A DNA stretch of 64,000 nucleotides from Enchytraeus crypticus (lineage: Eukaryota > Annelida > Clitellata > Enchytraeida > Enchytraeidae): positions 1,333,501-1,397,500 of the forward strand of contig CAJHZI010000190.1 of the NCBI GenBank assembly GCA_905160935.1, written 5' to 3'. Shown one piece after another: positions 56,801 to 62,582 of this stretch. The first letter of the stretch is position 1. Every line of letters begins with the position of its first letter. Made by a program: the position numbers and the translations under genes. The notes under the pieces are model-generated. The model was not told where the DNA came from. It saw nothing but the letters and a program-made list of their open reading frames with translations, and searched no databases.

Positions 56801-57599
56801 TCATTAATTTGTTTATTTATTTATTCATTTGTTCTTTCATTCATTTGTTCATTCATTCAATCATTTGATCATTCATTTGGTCATTCTTTCATTCAATTGT
56901 TCATTCATTCATTCATTCATTTGCTCATCCATTTATTTCTTTATTCATTCTCTCATTGATTCATTTGTTCAATGATACCAGACCACTGATACCTGATTTG
57001 TCATGTGAATTTGAAACAATTGAAAGAGACAGATGGTTATATTTTGTTGTACACAATAAAGTGTGAAGTATTATGTATGTAGATTATTTTGTTGTTATAA
57101 AATAAAGTATGAAGTGTTATTTTTATAGATTATTCGCGTGGCTCACTGCAAAGCTGCTGAGTTTGAAGAATCAGTGAAAGTTGTCAAGCTGTTTCGGTTA
57201 GTTCTTCTTCTTTATTCTGAAGTATCCATCTATATTTGTTCTATACTCTGCATTAATTAATTGAAACGCTTTCAAGGCTTATAGAATCACATTAATTAAT
57301 GATAACAATAATAGTAAAGGTTTAACGTCCGTTTCCTCATCCAAGGATGATGTCAGGGATGTTGAAAAGATGTTAATGGATTAGAGTATAATGATAAATA
57401 GATAATAGTAATGATTAATTAATATTGTTATTGATAAATAGTATTAGTTTCAAGAGCTCGTTAGTTGATTGATTTGATTGATTGATTGACTAAACATGTG
57501 TGTTAATGTGTTATGTGTTACAGAGATCTGTGGACTGGATGTGAAACTGACTCAACATTTGATGTGAACACATTACGTGAAGCTCTTAGCATATGTTAA
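29020..57599 (+). CDS. MSH6: DNA mismatch repair protein MSH6, 32 exons
   Basis: MSH6 pairs with MSH2 as MutS-alpha in the nucleus and recognises single mismatches and short loops. All 32 exons were placed by splice sites and phase; they sum to 4515 bp (1504 residues). Domain order: PCNA-binding PIP box (QSNIFSYF, residues 6-13); PWWP domain (about 99-155, [13 protein letters not shown]); an acidic and basic disordered region; MutS I with the mismatch-probing Phe-Tyr-Glu (residues 534-536, [10 protein letters not shown]); the connector, lever and clamp; the ATPase with Walker A GPNMGGKS (1279-1286), Walker B LVLLDE (1354-1359) and STHYHS (about 1391-1396); and a helix-turn-helix end. This matches the family throughout, and every catalytic motif is intact. 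The length exceeds human MSH6 (1360), mainly through the N-terminal region and a repeat insertion near 830-862. It stands in tandem behind stonin, with no shared regulation visible. Exon coordinates are in the three block entries. Confidence 0.97.
30345..30515 (+). mobile_element. LINE-D 3' ends, nested, abutting the MSH6 PWWP exon
   Basis: A LINE-D end (gtgggcagtgcactaagaga then (GA)n, 30425-30465) is interrupted and followed by a second hairpin end (ggacctgcctgttggcagtg at 30483). The second ends about 25 bp before the exon 2 acceptor at 30537. Confidence 0.7.
31213..31440 (+). mobile_element. SINE-C, full length
   Basis: The head gaatgtcttaatggcatagg, a B-box-like segment at cgaatcccagccgcg, gagagtaaaatctcagac, cattcactggactggttac, and the 3' end agatatcaacgtagttgatc plus tcactatagtg. 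Confidence 0.8.
31790..31935 (+). mobile_element. SINE-B, full length
   Basis: The best copy: gagccagtggcgacttcgg (A-box region), gaggttcaaatcctggg (B box), the shared domain cactgacatcgctttcgag..gaggaaactgacgttaac, and an attagctttaccagc tail. Confidence 0.8.
32536..32598 (+). mobile_element. SINE-B tail
   Basis: cgtcactgacatcgccttcg, agtgaggaaactgacgttaa and cattagctttat. The head is missing. Confidence 0.6.
32843..32905 (-). mobile_element. SINE-H tail, minus strand
   Basis: (ATCA)n, then aagaatttaacgtccggttc, ctcgccataaggcaatgt and agggacgtc. It begins about 20 bp after the MSH6 exon 4 donor. Confidence 0.6.
33370..33560 (-). mobile_element. SINE-E, long copy
   Basis: Read on the minus strand it ends in ..gaggaaatggccgctacacc and a short ATT-type tail. 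On the plus strand, cccaacagcatacatcacta and gtcctaaatgaaagcc mark its body, as in the copy at 61858-62005. Confidence 0.65.
35720..35870. mobile_element. SINE-G fragment with (AAT)n
   Basis: (AATAATAAT)-rich run, then ctgtgtcatagccggtgtct and cttcgagaccgctttacagg, shared with 8820-8940 and 54760-54870. Confidence 0.45.
36800..37135 (-). mobile_element. LINE-D 3' end with coding relic
   Basis: The longest copy. It begins on the plus strand with (CT)n, the hairpin agtgcactgcctactggcgg, then minus-strand coding for a C-terminal non-LTR peptide containing [40 protein letters not shown] and VPWTRQ. Such GRPR/W ends are usual in LINE ORF2 C-termini. No RT core is present. Confidence 0.8.
37697..37930 (+). 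mobile_element. SINE-C, full length
   Basis: Close to the 31213 copy over its whole length, with a good B box (gggttcgaatcccgg) and the 3' end acatagttgatcatttcac. Confidence 0.8.
38540..38652. repeat. (TCA/TCT)n microsatellite after the MSH6 exon 11 donor
   Basis: A TCATCATCATCTTCA-type run leading into SINE-F. It is open in the MSH6 frame as poly-Ser, but the exon 11 donor at 38521 precedes it and the family protein has no such stretch, so it is intronic. It is most simply the (GAT)n tail of the adjacent minus-strand SINE-F. Confidence 0.8.
38653..38765 (-). mobile_element. SINE-F, minus strand
   Basis: Plus strand: atcccagtttaaccagggtc, gaatagactgtctcgaatcc, cctatttgaga and ccattcgttt, the reverse of the copy at 47755-47885. 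Confidence 0.7.
38766..40200. other. unassigned part of MSH6 intron 11
   Basis: AT-rich. The segment 39540-39860 is noticeably less AT-rich (cctcacttaaggtctccacc to gaagtcccgtcc-like text) and looks like an inserted piece of foreign origin. I cannot assign it: no protein, no B box and no clear terminal repeats. Confidence 0.35.
40289..40400. repeat. (GT)n with GAGTTT variants at the MSH6 exon 12 donor
   Basis: The donor itself (gtatgtgtgtg) is the first part of the GT run. gtgagtttgagtgggt units follow. Confidence 0.85.
40800..41177 (+). repeat. ~24-bp array running into the MSH6 exon 13 acceptor
   Basis: Units alternate tttgtgtgtttgtagctgtg and tttgtctatttgtagctatg. Each carries a decoy ttgtag|ctg like the real acceptor tttgtag|CTGGGACAG at 41177. 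The number of copies is about fifteen. Confidence 0.8.
41345..41412 (-). mobile_element. SINE-B tail, minus strand
   Basis: aaagctaaggttaacgtcag, tttcctcgctcgaaagcgat and gtcagtgacgggc. The head is truncated. Confidence 0.6.
41535..41640 (+). mobile_element. SINE-H with (GATT)n tail before MSH6 exon 14
   Basis: gacgtccctgacattgcctt, atggcgaggaaccggacgtt, then ATTGATTG-type repeats that end 7 bp before the exon 14 start at 41648. Confidence 0.65.
42300..42465. repeat. (TTATAT/ATTATTAA) low-complexity array
   Basis: ttatattattaattatatta-type units, in an MSH6 intron. No coding sense. Confidence 0.85.
42545..42602 (+). mobile_element. shared SINE domain next to MSH6 exon 15
   Basis: gagacgtccctgacatcatc, ctcgggtgaagaaccagacg and ttaaatctac. 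The fragment ends about 14 bp before the exon 15 acceptor. Confidence 0.55.
42797..42890 (+). repeat. 21-bp coding minisatellite in MSH6 exon 15
   Basis: Four copies of a unit coding ASQGSTG (gcatctcaggggtcaacagg plus t), with a GVTG variant, at about residues 830-862 of MSH6. It lies after [10 protein letters not shown], where human MSH6 has a short linker, so it is an insertion tolerated in a loop. Confidence 0.92.
42960..43215. mobile_element. SINE-E tail joined to SINE-F body
   Basis: (AAT)n, aggtttaacactgtttct, gacaatgtcaggga (SINE-E, reversed), then aacgtcagaaagggcatgtg, cttggtgagcacctaggctc and aactggaattttaaaggga (SINE-F). A similar join recurs around 47680. Confidence 0.55.
43800..43890 (+). 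mobile_element. SINE-F 5' fragment
   Basis: gatccaaaccaacatcagaa, agggcattcagttggtgagc and ctcccgaaattgctacaaaa, as at 43060. Confidence 0.55.
44146..44285 (-). mobile_element. LINE 3' end fragment
   Basis: (AAT)n, caattagagtgctacagtca, gagcactactgagacaaaat and aaggtccaaaaacggtgcaa: the 3' UTR of the 9590 LINE, about 135 bp, very similar to it. Confidence 0.8.
44280..44460. repeat. (GAAT/GACT) tetranucleotide-type array
   Basis: gaatgaatgactgaatgaat-type units running up to the MSH6 exon 18 acceptor at 44471. Confidence 0.85.
44835..44882. repeat. (TA)n microsatellite
   Basis: Nearly pure TA run in MSH6 intron 18. Confidence 0.9.
45178..45330 (+). mobile_element. LINE 3' end fragment, plus strand
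   Basis: From tactttggattgattttccg through ggaatttgcaccgcttttgg and gatgttgtcattgatgactg to a (TTA)-type tail. Confidence 0.8.
45645..46015 (+). mobile_element. SINE-A, fullest copy
   Basis: The head ttccccgtgttgtgctcggg, then gcccccgtgtacgtaagagg, cgactaaaggc, gaaggcaacgggaaaccacc, cttgtgaagggattaac-like block, and the hairpin end cctgccacttggcagtgcac tgaagaga. About 370 bp. Its last 30 bp match the LINE-D terminus. Confidence 0.85.
46752..46888 (-). mobile_element. SINE-B, minus strand, full length
   Basis: ggtaaagctaatgttaacgt, tcctcactcgaaaacaatgt, ggatttgtaccccgcac, tgatccgcagtcgagtgtct, then cgccactggctcca. Confidence 0.8.
47440..48010 (+). repeat. ~36-bp array ending at the MSH6 exon 22 acceptor, split by SINE-F
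   Basis: Units of ctctcagggatcaatcctat, atgattacatgattac occur about six times at 47440-47665 and again at 47890-48010. The real junction is ctctcag|GTGTGAATCCTAACTATGA at 48010-48011, so each unit resembles acceptor plus exon start. Confidence 0.88.
47680..47885 (+). mobile_element. SINE-F with (GAT)n tail
   Basis: aacgtcagaaaggggattcg, gttggtgagcgccaaggctc, aaacgaatggaaaagtctca, ccctggttaaactgggattg, then (GATGAT)n. It lies inside the exon-22-acceptor array and is therefore younger than it. Confidence 0.75.
48350..48462 (-). mobile_element. SINE-B, minus strand
   Basis: aagctaatgttaacggcagt, ttcctcactcgaagggcgag (part of the shared domain deleted), gatttgaaccccgcac, gatccgctgtcgaat, ggctcca. 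Confidence 0.7.
48795..48870 (-). mobile_element. SINE-F tail, minus strand
   Basis: (CAT)n, then ttaaatcccagttgaactag, ggtcgggatacgaatagacc. Confidence 0.65.
49310..49525. repeat. (GATTGATGAATT)n array before MSH6 exon 24
   Basis: gattgatgaattgattgatt units running up to the acceptor gtgatag at 49527. Confidence 0.85.
49765..50025. repeat. inverted and direct copies of a ~25-bp unit
   Basis: ttaactccaattatctgcgc-type units appear on both strands (for instance cacagataattggagttaat at 49840 and aactcctattttctgcgcaa at 49887), so the stretch can fold on itself in several ways. Confidence 0.75.
50535..50695 (-). mobile_element. SINE-C, minus strand
   Basis: tatagtgaaatgatcaacta, ttaaaccgtttggcaatttg, agtccggtgaatgtcccaga, gctgggattcgaacccacaa. 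It stops at an (ATT)n run instead of the usual head. Confidence 0.75.
51213..51410 (+). repeat. MSH6: 33-bp array of the MSH6 exon 25 donor, six copies
   Basis: Copies of atgattcaatcattgg begin at 51213, 51246, 51279, 51312, 51345 and 51378. The first is coding (NDSIIGLSE) and ends at donor GAG|gtatag (51238/51239). Each later copy repeats the same donor. Confidence 0.96.
51715..51836 (+). mobile_element. LINE 3' end fragment, plus strand
   Basis: ttggaccttctttttacttg, ccagcttggatttgtctcta, gttgtcattgatgactgtag and an ATT-rich tail. Confidence 0.75.
51838..51958 (+). mobile_element. LINE-D 3' end before MSH6 exon 26
   Basis: gatgatttaaagatccactc, atatgtggacattaagagga, gaggcattatataccatgga and the hairpin cctgccagtaggcagtgcat, then gagagag. 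Confidence 0.75.
52162..52275 (+). repeat. 19-bp tandem repeat, six copies
   Basis: Unit tctaaaaatagatatcagt, six times with three substitutions, in MSH6 intron 26. Confidence 0.93.
52735..52850 (-). mobile_element. SINE-A fragment, minus strand
   Basis: tagtgttctgcatagggcag and gtccgaggtacatagtcata, then cacctcttacaacacgtgca and tgtttcggtcacaacac: the two ends of SINE-A with the middle deleted. Confidence 0.5.
53383..53568 (-). mobile_element. LINE-D 3' end, minus strand
   Basis: (CT)n, agtgcactgcctactggcag, gtccatggtatataacgcct, and the same C-terminal coding relic as at 36800-37135. Confidence 0.75.
53765..54070 (+). repeat. ~165-bp tandem duplication after the MSH6 exon 28 donor
   Basis: The blocks 53765-53930 and 53934-54070 both contain acacg(c/t)ttatttcatat, ttttatttc(g/a)ttcttgttt and catccattcgtaca in order. 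The copies have diverged by scattered changes and a small deletion. Confidence 0.8.
54104..54345 (+). repeat. ~122-bp tandem duplication in MSH6 intron 28
   Basis: Two copies starting tcaggtagctgtaggaacaa and tcaggcgactgtaggaacaa, both ending ataatttag(c/a)tgattgat. Confidence 0.88.
54760..54872 (+). mobile_element. SINE-G fragment with (ATT)n
   Basis: cctgccccaacttgtaaaac, tgtctcgaagaccgaagacc, ggctgtgacatcgctataaa, then (TTA)n. Confidence 0.5.
54985..55115 (-). mobile_element. SINE-B, minus strand, full length
   Basis: gctaaacctaaagttaacgt, cctcactcgaaagcaatgtc, gctttgaaccccgcac, tgatccgcggtcgagtatc, gccactggctcca. Confidence 0.8.
55610..56470 (+). repeat. ~44-51-bp minisatellite before MSH6 exon 30, about 18 copies
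   Basis: The unit is gttgttagatattgtcatgt, ctatgcataatactacag, gcctgtat(tat). Each contains tactacag|gcctg, nearly identical to the true acceptor and exon start (tgctacag|GCCTGCAT at 56478-56479). Confidence 0.93.
56625..56975. repeat. (CATTCATTTGTT)n array after the MSH6 exon 30 donor
   Basis: cattcattcattcatttgtt-type units begin 12 bp after the donor gtgtgc at 56614. Open frames here encode Phe-Ile-His-Ser repeats and are not genes. Confidence 0.9.
57312..57372 (-). mobile_element. SINE-E tail, minus strand
   Basis: aataatagtaaaggtttaac, gtccgtttcctcatccaagg, atgatgtcaggga. Confidence 0.65.
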
Positions 57600-57609
57600 T
57601 TTCTAACAC

Positions 57610-57765
57610 TTCACATGTATGTAAAACTGACTGAATATTTGATGTGAACACATTACGTGAATCTCCTATCTTCTATTGATCTCTAAACCTAACATTGATG
57701 TGAAACTGACTCGACTATGGATATGAACACATTATGTGAAGCTCTTTGCATGTGTTTTGCAACTT
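57610..57765 (+). repeat. two relic copies of MSH6 exon 32
   Basis: 57612-57680 and 57697-57765 repeat tgatgtgaacacattacgtg, aa(g/t)ctc and the preceding gtgaaactgactc of the last exon, with substitutions and a lost frame. They lie just after the MSH6 stop. Confidence 0.92.
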
Positions 57766-58469
57766 ATAGGCCGTAACCAAACATAAATCTGTAAAATCCA
57801 CCCTTAGACTGCTGAATGGATTATAAAACTCTCAAGTTATTGTACCAAATCATACACATAACACATGCATGATGTATTAATATACGTGTATGATCTAGTG
57901 CTATAGACACGTATAACTTTCACTTATTTGTTCACACTAATAAATTACCGTCAAAATTCTATTAGGCGATCTTATTTGACCTGCCTGCTATATGTATATA
58001 TATCTCGTCGCTTCTTTACATTCTTTACTTATAATATAAGGCTACTATAAGGTTTATCATTTAAGGCTCTGTTTGCTTATTAATCTATCGGGTCAAATGA
58101 ACATTTCCTCTATAGAACGTAGAAAGGATTTCTAACTGTTAAATTAAAATCTTCCAACAAAAAGAATACATTTAATGATAGTCGCTTCTGCTGTCCGCTC
58201 TCTGAGATCAAGTTACGCATTTCTCTCATATATTAAGAATACCTGAATCTTCGTGTTCATTTGTTTCAGTAAATCCTTGATTGAGTCGAATTAGTCTTTT
58301 CGTCGAAGTCTCATCCCATTTAATCTTCCTGATTAATTATTATTAATTATATCTACTGATTTAATTGGTGCTTATCATCTGTAGAATTAATCATCCTAAT
58401 TAATTAAAATTAATTACTGTTAGAATTATTTAGGACTATATTCATGGATGTAATTAACAAAACATTAAC

Positions 58470-58695
58470 ATGCATTATAGTGAAATGATAAACTATGTTG
58501 ATATCTATCACTTTTAATACCACATGTTTAAACCGTTAGGCAATGTTGTCCATTTTCCGCAAAACCAGTCCAGTGTATGTCCGTGATTTTAATCTCAGAT
58601 CAGCGCGGCTGGGATTCTAACCCACGAGAGCTAAATTCACCTCAGGATCTCTCATTTAAAAGTTCATAACGTAACCCCTATGCTATTAAGGCATT
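58470..58695 (-). mobile_element. SINE-C inserted in a duplicated flank
   Basis: tatagtgaaatgataaacta, ttaaaccgttaggcaatgtt, ccagtccagtgtatgtccgt, ggctgggattctaaccc, ctatgctattaaggcattct. It interrupts sequence that is continuous in the sister flank at 59746-59800. Confidence 0.8.
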
Positions 58696-58751
58696 CTAAA
58701 TTATATATTTATTATTAGTGCATATTATCCGCAGAAAGATCGAATTGCTCG

Positions 58752-59417
58752 CTATAAGCGTGCACGATTCGGATCAGTCAGTGTCTCCATGGCCTGACTG
58801 ATCGAGGGAAGTCTAGTGTGTACAATCAGTATATCAGTCCAGCCTGTCTTACTGTAGAGAATGGCACGAGGAATAACCCCAACAATATGGCTCATATTGT
58901 AGTTGGTAGTTTTGATGATGGGCAGAAAGGTAATTGCCATTGACCCCACATAATGTACGTACCCACACAGTGCCAGCAAATTATCTGCCATATGCGTAAC
59001 ATCTCTACCCAGCTTTCTATTGCGATGCTTCGCTACTACGACCATAGTACCATTGACGAGTAGTTTGTTCGTATGACAGCGAGTGTTGTACGATGGGGCT
59101 GCACTGAAGTACGCAACCACATCATTCGTTTCTTCTTCTTCAAACGCGAACACATAACTGTTGTGAGCCTCTATCTGCAGGAAAGCTTCATAAGTTGGAA
59201 TCTCGTCCTCTCCGAAACCTTGTCCTACCACTGAAGACAGCTCTGAGTAGAGTCGTGGCAGTTCATGGAGGTGGAGAGCTCTTATTCGTAGCCTCATGCC
59301 CGTGGAACAGCTGTAGCCGAGTGGAAGAGAGACTGGAGGCGGGAGTAGAGTGGGCCTGAAGTCAGGTGGAAGTGGAACTGGAGTGACGCGATCAAGTTTT
59401 AGCCTGCCGATCAGTGT
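58752..59417 (-). CDS. duplicated terminal exon of the GNAT-like gene
   Basis: Minus strand, acceptor tttcag at 59418-59419, 221 codons and stop. It is about 89% identical in protein to 59820-60485, with no frame change over 666 bp and mostly conservative replacements, so it looks kept by selection rather than dead. GNAT-like features are as in the other copy (GEDEIPTYEAFLQIEAHNSY, VVAKHRNRKLGRDV). Only about 70 bp of the preceding exon came with it (59673 to about 59745, ending in donor CTG|gtaggc), so it cannot be a full second gene here. It may serve as an alternative last exon of the gene at 59820-62582, or be a recent gene fragment. Confidence 0.55.
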   Translation of the reverse strand, partial: TLIGRLKLDRVTPVPLPPDFRPTLLPPPVSLPLGYSCSTGMRLRIRALHLHELPRLYSELSSVVGQGFGEDEIPTYEAFLQIEAHNSYVFAFEEEETNDVVAYFSAAPSYNTRCHTNKLLVNGTMVVVAKHRNRKLGRDVTHMADNLLALCGYVHYVGSMAITFLPIIKTTNYNMSHIVGVIPRAILYSKTGWTDILIVHTRLPSISQAMETLTDPNRARL

Positions 59418-59819
59418 CTGAAACAAATCTTACATTAAATTTGAAGTTTGATGGATTCTTAGTTACATAAGTATCACATAGAGATTTCTGTTATCAAATA
59501 TGCCATTCTCGGGCTACTAAGCTCTCAAATTAGTTTTAAAACAAGTTTCAGTAATACTACAACTTATCTGAGGATGATATCTCCGACCCTGATGCTGAAG
59601 GTTTCTAAAACGAAATGAACTAAAACTACTAATTAAATTAATGAAAATTAAATAATTAAAGGCCCTGCCTACCAGTGCAGTGTGCTTATAGACGGCGCTG
59701 ATCTCTCTGTACATGACATTACTCATTATTTATTCACTGCTAGAATTAATAGAATTATTTAGGCCTATATTTACTGATGCAATTAGCGCGTATTATCCGC
59801 AGAAAGATTGAATTGCTCG

Positions 59820-62582
59820 CTATAAGCGTGCACGATTCGGATCAGTCAGTATCTGCATGGCCTGACTGAGTGAGGGTAGTCTAGTGTGTACAATCAGTAT
59901 ATCAGTCCAGCCTGTCCTACTGAAGAGAATGGCTCGAGGAATAACCCCAACAATATGACTCTTCTCGTAGTTTGGGCTTCTTATGACGGGCAGAAAGGTA
60001 ATCGCCATTGACCCCACATAATGTACGTACCCACACAGTGCCAGCAAGTTATCTGCAATATGCACAACATCTCTACCCAGCTTTCTGTTGCGATGCTTCG
60101 CTACCACGACCATAGTGCCATTGGCGAGCAGCTTGTTCGTATGACAGCGAGTATTGTACGATGCGGCTGCACCGAAATACGCCACAACAACATTCGTTTC
60201 TTCCTCTTCAAACGCGAACATATAACTATTGTGAGCCTCTATCTGCAGGAAAGCTTCATAGGTTGGAATCTCGTCCTCTCCGAAACCCTGCCCTACCACT
60301 GAGGAAAGCTCTGCGTATAGACGTGGCAGTTCATCGAGGTGGAGAGCTCTTATTCGTAGCCCCATACCCGTGGAACAGGTGTAGCTGAGTGGAAGAGAGA
60401 CTGGAGGTGGGAGTAGAGTGGGCATGAAGTCAGGTGGAAGTGGAACTGGAGTGACGCGATCAAGTTTTAGATTGCCGATCAGTGTCTGAAACAAATCTTA
60501 GATTTAATGTTGAAGTTTGATAGATTCTTATTTACGGTTGGTGAGCGCCTAGGCTCCAGTAATTGCCTCAAAAACTTACACGAATGGATAAAACAAAGTC
60601 TATTCGTATCCCAACCCTGGTTAAACTGGGATTTAAGGGAAGAAGATGATGATGATGATAGATTCTTATTTACATAGTTACCCCATAGACATTTGTGTTA
60701 TCAAATATGCAATTCTCGGGCTAAGCAATTCTCAAAGTAGCTTTAAAACAAGTTTCTATAATACTAAAACGTATCTGAGATGATATATCAGACCCTGACA
60801 CTAGATACTACAACTTATCTGAGATGATATCTCATACCCTGAAACTATATACTACAACTTATCTGATGATGATATCTCAAATCCTGACACTAGATACTAC
60901 AACTTATCTAAGATTATATCTAAGACCCTGACACCAGATACTACAACTTATCTGAGATGATATCTCATACCCTGATACTAGATACTACAACTTATCTGAG
61001 ATGATATCTCAGACCCTGACACTAGATACTACAACTTATCTGATGATGATATCTCATACCTTGACAGTAGATACTACAACTTATCTGATGATGGTATCTC
61101 ATACCCTGACATTAGATACTACAACTTATCTGATAATGATATCTCAGACCCTGACACTGGATACTACAACTTATCTGAGGATGATATCTCAGACCCTGAC
61201 ACTAGATACTACAACTTATCTGAGGATGATATATCAGACCCTGACACTAGACACTACAACTCATCTGAGACGATATCTCAGAACCTGATTATTATAGGAT
61301 TATTAATCCTATAATTATAAACCTGCTTTAAAAAAATCAAATTTAGAGAACAAAGCTTATATTTTTGGTGTTCACTTACACAATATCAACACTGGAGAAA
61401 CCACTTAATTTTGCAATAACTTTCATTGCTAAAGTTTTCTAAAACGAAATTAACTAAAACTACTTATTAAACCAATTACACTAAAAAAATTGGTGAAGAA
61501 AGCTAAGGTTAACATCAGTTTCCTCACTCGAAGGCGATGTTCACGATTTTTAATTAAAATTAACGAACTGAATCAACAAATTAAAAGCCCTGTTTACCAG
61601 TTCAGTATTCCTAGAGACAGCGCTGATCTCTCTGTACATGACGTAACTCATAATATATTCACTGCTACCGGCCAGTTGACCAGCGAATGGAATCACACAG
61701 GTTGTATGGAACCCTTCCAGAGTGGCCGCTTGAATGTGTGGCAGACAGTAGGCAAACACTTCCAGGACAAACATCCTATACCCACCGCACTCCTCTCTCT
61801 GTCCCAGCTCACATGCCACTCGTATCAGGTGACGAAGATGCTCCACCTAATAATATAATAATAATAAAGGTTTAACGTCCGTTTCATCATCCAGGGATGA
61901 TGTTAGGGACGTCCCCCACAGCACACATCACTACAGATCAATTCACCCAGACCAATCTGCAAAAGAAATGTGCTGGAGAGAAGTAAAGTCCTAAATGAAA
62001 GCCATAACTCACATTAGATTGAAATGATCAACTACGTTGATATCTATCACTTTTAATATCACATGTTTAATCCGTAAGGCAATTTAGACTATTTTAATTG
62101 TAACCAGTCCATTGAATGTCCGAGATTTTACTCTCAGAGTCTCAGATCAGCGCGGCTGGGATTCGAACCCACGAGGGTTCACATCAGGGTCTATCATTTA
62201 AAACTTCATGACGTTATCTACACCTCTAACCATTGCGCTATTGAGACATTCAAACCTCTGAGGGATGATCTCTGGAGGCCAGAAGGATATGACCTAGGAC
62301 AGGTTTGACGTGACGTGCCACATGATAAGGCTTCACTATGACGAGATCTCGCAGGGTCTGGGTGTCGTCGTATAATCCCACAGCTACTGCTCTCTGCATG
62401 AGGCTGGTGAAGAACTGGAGTGATGGAATCTCACCGGTACCAATGTTGTCTCCTGATTTGGCAGTGAGTTGGATGAGATGGAATGCCTCTTCGTATTCGT
62501 TCTCCCTCACTTGTTTCATCCACGATTCTCTTCCTGTCACAGATCTGACTGGAGTAAAGTCATCGGTTACTTTATGAGCCAT
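59820..62582 (-). CDS. probable two-lobed GNAT N-acetyltransferase, three exons
   Basis: Exons (minus): 62582-62256 (109 codons), 61846-61598 (83 codons), 60485-59820 (221 codons plus stop), all phase 0; 413 residues. Two lobes resemble each other and the GNAT fold. Lobe 1 (exons 1-2) has GTGEIPSLQFF, then CLPHIQAATLEGF and a final strand YIMSYVMYREI. Lobe 2 (exon 3) has GQGFGEDEIPTYEAF, the acetyl-CoA loop region VVVAKHRNRKLGRDV, and GWTDILIVHTRL. In GNATs the R/Q-x-x-G-x-G/A loop binds the CoA pyrophosphate; HRNRKLGRD is a worn form of it, and lobe 1 shows none clearly, so activity is uncertain. The substrate is unknown. The gene is convergent with MSH6. The exon 1 donor (GAG|gtttga) lies at the edge of a SINE-C. 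Gene existence is well supported; the GNAT assignment is moderate. Confidence 0.72.
60536..60656 (+). mobile_element. SINE-F, complete, with 17-bp target-site duplication
   Basis: Flanked by gatagattcttatttac at 60519-60535 and 60657-60673. The element runs ggttggtgagcgcctaggct, ccagtaattgcctcaaaaac, ggataaaacaaagtctattc, ccctggttaaactgggattt, then (GAT)n. About 121 bp, inside the intron before the GNAT-like last exon. It is absent from the duplicated intron at 59430-59660. Confidence 0.9.
60780..61290 (+). repeat. ~44-bp minisatellite, about 12 copies, in a GNAT-like intron
   Basis: Unit gatactacaacttatctgag, atgatatctcagaccctgac, acta. The sister intron has a single copy near 59556-59600, so the array grew after the duplication. 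Confidence 0.93.
61495..61548 (-). mobile_element. SINE-B tail, minus strand
   Basis: gaaagctaaggttaacatca, gtttcctcactcgaaggcga and tgttcacg. It is absent from the sister intron. Confidence 0.55.
61858..62005 (-). mobile_element. SINE-E, long copy
   Basis: (AAT)n, aaggtttaacgtccgtttca, gggatgatgttagggacgtc, cacagcacacatcactacag, gtcctaaatgaaagcc. On the minus strand its (ATT)n tail ends just before the acceptor (tattag) of GNAT-like exon 2 at 61847. Confidence 0.75.
62012..62255 (-). mobile_element. SINE-C with the most tRNA-like head, at a splice donor
   Basis: Read on the minus strand it starts at the donor (gtttgaatgtctcaatagcg, caatggttagaggtg), giving a good A box and, at gggttcgaatcccag, a B box. 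It ends near ttgaaatgatcaactacgtt on the plus strand. Confidence 0.8.

Larger units (their letters stand above)
51140..57599 (+). other. MSH6: MSH6 exons 25-32: ATPase and C-terminus
   Basis: Exons: 51140-51238, 51995-52111, 53120-53207, 53661-53750, 54480-54634, 56479-56613, 57129-57196, 57524-57599. Exon 25 ([13 protein letters not shown]) must end at GAG|gtatag, since exon 26 begins in phase 0. Exon 26 holds Walker A. The exon 28-29 junction splits the Gly of DELGRGT. Exon 30 reads [23 protein letters not shown], matching the family end region. Stop TAA at 57597-57599; an AATAAA occurs near 57950. Confidence 0.93.
57600..58751. other. convergent intergenic region between MSH6 and the GNAT-like gene
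   Basis: It holds two relics of MSH6 exon 32 (57610-57765), an AATAAA near 57950 usable by MSH6, unassigned AT-rich DNA, the duplicated 3' flank of the GNAT-like gene (58427-58469 and 58696-58751), and the SINE-C that splits it. A minus-strand AATAAA lies near 58706. Confidence 0.55.

Noticed and set aside
56452-56959. Long open frames rich in Phe-Ile-His-Ser after MSH6 exon 30
   Set aside because: They read through the exon 30 donor into a CATTCATTTGTT array; the family protein ends its exon at PDE and continues in the next exon.
58752-59417. Independent intact second GNAT-like gene
   Set aside because: Exon 1 and nearly all of exon 2 are missing in this copy, so only a terminal exon was duplicated.
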